Assembly: GCA_905215595.1 (NCBI GenBank)
Contig: CAJMQZ010000040.1
Coordinates: 1 to 16,322 of the forward strand
From: an uncultured bacterium
Lineage (GTDB): Bacteria > Bacillota > Clostridia > Oscillospirales > Ruminococcaceae
Reading direction: 5' to 3'
Length of the DNA: 16,322 bases
This document shows positions 13,562 through 16,322 of this stretch, in pieces. Made by a program: the position numbers and the translations under genes. Positions within the stretch are counted from its first letter, which is position 1, and each line of letters opens with the position of its first letter. A model generated the notes under the pieces. It made no database searches. It was not told where the DNA came from and saw nothing but the letters and a program-made list of their open reading frames with translations.

Positions 13562-13665
13562 GGTGTGCACCTCTCTTTTTACTTGAAATACCGATAGATA
13601 TAGCATACCGCAAATTGCCCTTTTTGGGAAGTGCTTTGTGGGTTTTTGCGGGGAAATGGGGGATA

Positions 13666-13843
13666 CCCCCTCAGGCAAGCCCCCTCAGGCAAGCCCTATC
13701 GGGCTTGCCAGCTCCCCCAAGGGGACGCCTTTGCCGAGAAGGAAAACTTTCTCGCCACCGCTAAAGCCGTCCCCTTGGGGAAGGTGGCTTGACGCGAAGC
13801 GGCAAGACGGAAGGGGTATCGCTACGACCCCTCCCGTGAAAAT
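13666..13843. repeat. Palindromic repeat array between oppA and oppB
   Basis: A 14-base unit CCCCCTCAGGCAAG is tandemly duplicated (13666-13693). The second copy runs into a perfect 9-bp stem GGCAAGCCC/GGGCTTGCC (13688-13709) and GCTCCCCC. A 13-bp perfect inverted repeat (13715-13727 with 13768-13780) encloses a second hairpin near 13734-13754. The tail CTCCCGTGAAAATG is at 13831-13844. The 380-base gap holds no gene. Confidence 0.82.
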
Positions 13844-13879
13844 GGGATAGCGGAGCACCCGCAGGTGCTCCGCTATCCC
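13844..13879 (-). terminator. Terminator-like hairpin after oppA
   Basis: A perfect 16-bp stem (13844-13859 with 13864-13879) has the loop CGCA, the same loop as the oppF terminator. On the minus strand it is followed by ATTTTC, a weak T-tract, so partial read-through into oppB is plausible. Confidence 0.7.
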
Positions 13880-13883
13880 GAAA

Positions 13884-13941
13884 TTATAAAGTTTTTTCCG
13901 CTATTTATGCGCAGAGCAACGCGGAGCGCATTTAAATCGTT
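13884..13941 (+). repeat. Element A copy directly after the oppA stop
   Basis: It shares TTTCCGCTATTTATGCGC, AGAGCAACGCGGAGCGCA and AAATCGT with the copies at 2131 and 9545. The oppA stop (13944-13942) abuts it. The left end (TTATAAAGTTTT) differs from the other copies. Confidence 0.75.
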
Positions 13942-15966
13942 TTACCGCGCATCCCGGTTGTGGTTATACTCGTCCATGGAAACGTAGTGGTCGAGGATAT
14001 GGATGCCCTTCAGGCGGTTCGAGGAGAAGCCGGTGGGGGCATACTGCCCCTCCCACAGGTTCAGCCGGGTGGCGATGTAGGGCGGCACCGGCAGGCTGAG
14101 CGGGATGACCAGCGCATTCTCGATGAGGTACGCCTCGGCGTCGGCAAAGGCGGCGTAACGGGCGTCAAGGTCGGCGGTGATGGCCTTGGCTTTTTCCACC
14201 ATGTCCATGTAGGTCATGACATAGTCGGCAGTCTCGCCGGTAATGATGCCGTCCTCTACGCCGGTGCGCAGAAAGGCGTAGCAGGTGCCCCGGTCGCCCG
14301 CCTCCTGATAGAAGGGGTACACTTCGGTCTCGGGGTCGGAGTAGTCCGCGCCCCAGTAGTAGGACATGAATTCGTATGCACCCGCGCGGCGCACTGCGTT
14401 CAAAAAGTTATCGGACGGCCCCTGCGTGATGATGATCTCCACAAAGTCAAAGCCGTCGTTCAGTACGCCCTCCACCTGCTGCTTGAATACCTGACACTGC
14501 TTGTCCCAGTCCACCACGGCGGGGTTGTAGGGGTACTGCACCTTAATGGGAAAGGTGGCTCCCGCAGCGGTCAGCTCCTGCACGGCGGCGTCGCGGTACT
14601 GCTTGGCGGTGGCTTCGTTGAAGTGGTCGGTCACCTTGGCAAGCGCGCCACATTCCGTATAGTCCACGCCCTTGCTGTCAGCGCAGAAGGAGGGCGGGGT
14701 GATGGTGTGCAGCTTGTAGTTCTCGTACCCTTCCGGCGCGGTGACCGCCAGCGTAACGGCGGGGTTGATGGCGTACAGGAACGCTTTGCGGAAGTTGGTG
14801 CTGTTCACCGCCTTTGCCCAGTTGTCCGGCTGGTACTGGGCGTCCACGCCGGTGGTGTTCCAGTTGGGGAACTGGTGGGCGTAGGGCAGAAAGTTGAAGA
14901 AATAAAAGTAGCTCTTGCCGGTCTCCGGGCGCTCCATGGACACCATGTCCTTGGTGGTATCGTCTGCCAGCCAGCTGTCCAGAATGTCCGAGCTGATGGT
15001 AGCCTGGTCAATTTCGCCGCGCCGCACCATCTCCGGGCCGCTGATGAGCGCCTCCTGATTGTAGATGTAGCGGACGGTGTCGATGTACACATTGTCCTTA
15101 TCGTAGTTTTCGGGGTTTTTCTTCATCACCCAGCTTTCCAGCGGGGTGTACTCTGCCAGATAGAACGCACCGCAGCTGCAGGCGGTCTCGGCGCTGGTGC
15201 AGAACTGGTCGCCCAGTTCCGCCAGCATGGGGCCGTAGGCAGGCTCAAAGGGGGCGTAGTTCAACAGGCTCAAAAAGCCCGGGAAGTCGTAGTTCAAGGT
15301 ATAGGTCAGGGTGTGCTCGTCCACGGCAGCCACACCCACGGAGGAAAAATCCACAGCAGGGCAGGTGGTGGTGCTGCCGTCGGCGGCGGTCACGGTGACG
15401 GTGCCTGCGGCGTCGATGGTGTAGGTGGTGCCGTCCTCGGCCACGGTGCCGTTGTTGGCGTTGTTGCGCCAGACGCAGTAGTTATAGTAGTCCTCTGCCC
15501 CGGCCACATAAGGGGTGACGAGGCTGGCAGTGCCGGAGGCGTAGTCCGGGTCCAGCAGATAGGCCAGCGCGTCCACAAAATCCTGCGCGGTCACGGGGCC
15601 AAGCACCGCGCCGGTATAGTCCACCCAGTTCTCGTCCCGCAGATGGAAGGTCCATGTCAGGGTGTCGGCGTCCCACTCCCAGCTGGTGGCAAGGCCTTCG
15701 CGGATCTTGCCGCGGCTGTCGTACTCCACTAGTGTGTCCACGCAGTGGGTGCCGTGGTACAGGTCCGGGTCGGCAGAGCAGATGAGATAATTCAGGGTGG
15801 CGGGCTGGCGGGCGTACAGCACGGTGTAGGTGGCGCTGCCGTCACCGGCAGTGCCGCCCGCAGCGGAGCCGCCGCAGCTGCTCAGCAGCCCGGCAGCAGC
15901 GGTAGAAAGGGCTGCCGCACCGCCTGCCTTCAAAAACTGACGGCGGGAAAAAGCATGATGTATCAT
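13942..15966 (-). CDS. oppA: Oligopeptide-binding lipoprotein, family 5 solute-binding protein
   Basis: A 674-residue extracellular receptor that delivers peptides to OppBC. ATG 15966 follows AAGAGG; a 15-residue upstream extension lies across the leader terminator and is rejected. The N-terminus carries SRRQFLKAGG, a twin-arginine-like signal, then a hydrophobic stretch and the lipobox LLSSC with Cys31 as likely lipidation site. The family mark WEWDADTLTWTFHLRDENW follows, then the domain typical of SBP_bac_5 proteins. It is longer than the usual 540-600 residues, in part from a Thr/Gly-rich stretch near residues 165-205 (TVTVTAADGSTTT). It heads the opp cluster and has its own promoter and leader terminator. 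Peptide specificity cannot be read; nickel or sugar binding by relatives is possible but unlikely given oppBCDF. Confidence 0.92.
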   Translation of the reverse strand: MIHHAFSRRQFLKAGGAAALSTAAAGLLSSCGGSAAGGTAGDGSATYTVLYARQPATLNYLICSADPDLYHGTHCVDTLVEYDSRGKIREGLATSWEWDADTLTWTFHLRDENWVDYTGAVLGPVTAQDFVDALAYLLDPDYASGTASLVTPYVAGAEDYYNYCVWRNNANNGTVAEDGTTYTIDAAGTVTVTAADGSTTTCPAVDFSSVGVAAVDEHTLTYTLNYDFPGFLSLLNYAPFEPAYGPMLAELGDQFCTSAETACSCGAFYLAEYTPLESWVMKKNPENYDKDNVYIDTVRYIYNQEALISGPEMVRRGEIDQATISSDILDSWLADDTTKDMVSMERPETGKSYFYFFNFLPYAHQFPNWNTTGVDAQYQPDNWAKAVNSTNFRKAFLYAINPAVTLAVTAPEGYENYKLHTITPPSFCADSKGVDYTECGALAKVTDHFNEATAKQYRDAAVQELTAAGATFPIKVQYPYNPAVVDWDKQCQVFKQQVEGVLNDGFDFVEIIITQGPSDNFLNAVRRAGAYEFMSYYWGADYSDPETEVYPFYQEAGDRGTCYAFLRTGVEDGIITGETADYVMTYMDMVEKAKAITADLDARYAAFADAEAYLIENALVIPLSLPVPPYIATRLNLWEGQYAPTGFSSNRLKGIHILDHYVSMDEYNHNRDAR

Positions 15967-15988
15967 AAAAACCTCTTTCGCTTTTTGT

Positions 15989-16027
15989 AAAAAAAGAGGC
16001 AACGGAACCACATCCGTTACCTCTTTT
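15989..16027 (-). terminator. Premature terminator (attenuator) in the oppA leader
   Basis: A 15-bp stem (minus AAAAGAGGTAACGGA with TCCGTTGCCTCTTTT, one G-T pair; 16027-16013 and 16006-15992) is followed by a run of seven T (15995-15989). It lies between the promoter and the oppA start. GTTACC at the very 5' end of the transcript (16055-16050) can pair with GGTAAC in the stem (16021-16016), a possible but short antiterminator. Confidence 0.78.
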
Positions 16028-16064
16028 GAACAGTCTGTCGGCTATTGCTGGTAACTTTAAGCCC

Positions 16065-16093
16065 AGTATAGCATTGTTTGGCTGCAACGTCAA
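16065..16093 (-). promoter_or_regulatory. Sigma-70-type promoter for oppA
   Basis: TTGACG (16093-16088) and TATACT (16070-16065) are spaced by 17 bases, with TG one base upstream of the -10 as in extended promoters. Transcription would start near 16058, about 90 bases before the oppA ATG. Confidence 0.82.
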
Positions 16094-16120
16094 TCGGATT
16101 CCGCCGGGGCGGGTGCTGCC

Positions 16121-16322
16121 CCTCATCCGGCGCTGCGCGCCGCCCTCTCAGGCGCTCCCGCGCCAGATTCGCCCTCTCAGGCGCTCCCGCGCCAGCTCCC
16201 CCAAAGGGGGAGCCAAGCCGTTAGCCTCGATGCTAAAGTATCAAGTGCAATGAGAAAGCTTTCGGCAGTGCTCTTGCCTCTCCCTTTGGGAGAGGTGGCA
16301 TCGCGCAGCGATGACGGAGAGG
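16121..16322. repeat. Palindromic repeat array running to the window edge
   Basis: CCTCATCCGGCGCTGCGCGC (16121-16140) matches the minus strand near 5742. A 25-base unit with stem GGCGC/GCGCC is present twice (16142-16166, 16171-16195), separated by ATTC. Then come GCTCCCCC/GGGGGAGC, a conserved spacer (16231-16277) and an inverted TCTCCC/GGGAGA with CATCGC/GCGATG that is cut by the window end. No gene is visible. Confidence 0.85.

Noticed and set aside
13960..15732. 590-codon plus-strand open frame opposite oppA
   Set aside because: Antisense shadow of the oppA gene with Val/Gly/His-rich low-complexity sequence and no ribosome site.

Overview
The window looks like a chromosomal segment of a GC-rich gut Firmicute of the Oscillospiraceae/Ruminococcaceae, most like Faecalibacterium or a close relative. 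This rests on the Gram-positive gene families, strong AAGGAG-type ribosome binding sites, GC-rich codon use and intergenic regions packed with short palindromic repeats of a kind I associate with that group. The assignment is from recall, not from a search. There is no integrase, transposase, phage gene or CRISPR array. Layout: (1) 1-1383, plus strand: the C-terminal third of the ferrous iron transporter FeoB, a small cysteine-rich FeoB-associated membrane protein, a terminator, and a small DtxR/MntR-like regulator whose last codons lie in a repeat. (2) 1384-2231: 848 bases with no convincing gene, made of hairpins and repeats. (3) 2232-5635, plus strand: two overlapping ABC half-transporters of the CydD and CydC type, ending at a strong terminator. 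(4) 5636-5918: a repeat-filled gap between convergent operons. (5) 5919-8747, minus strand: an AMP-forming acyl-CoA-ligase-like enzyme followed by a secreted SGNH/GDSL hydrolase, with a promoter and a structured, terminator-bearing leader upstream (8748-8930). (6) 8966-9592: a long array of palindromic repeats. (7) 9593-15966, minus strand: a complete oligopeptide ABC importer in the order oppA, (repeat gap with terminator), oppB, oppC, oppD, oppF. oppA has a near-consensus promoter and a leader terminator (15989-16093). (8) 16121 to the window end: more repeats. The metabolic theme is ferrous iron uptake, thiol or heme-type export, acyl activation and peptide import. Nothing in the protein-coding content is a clearly new system. 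The most unusual material is non-coding. One repeat family has hairpin stems that change sequence between copies while staying base-paired. A second repeat of about 58 bases sits on gene 3' ends and supplies oppF with its stop codon. Two operon leaders combine a good promoter with a premature terminator and possible alternative pairings.
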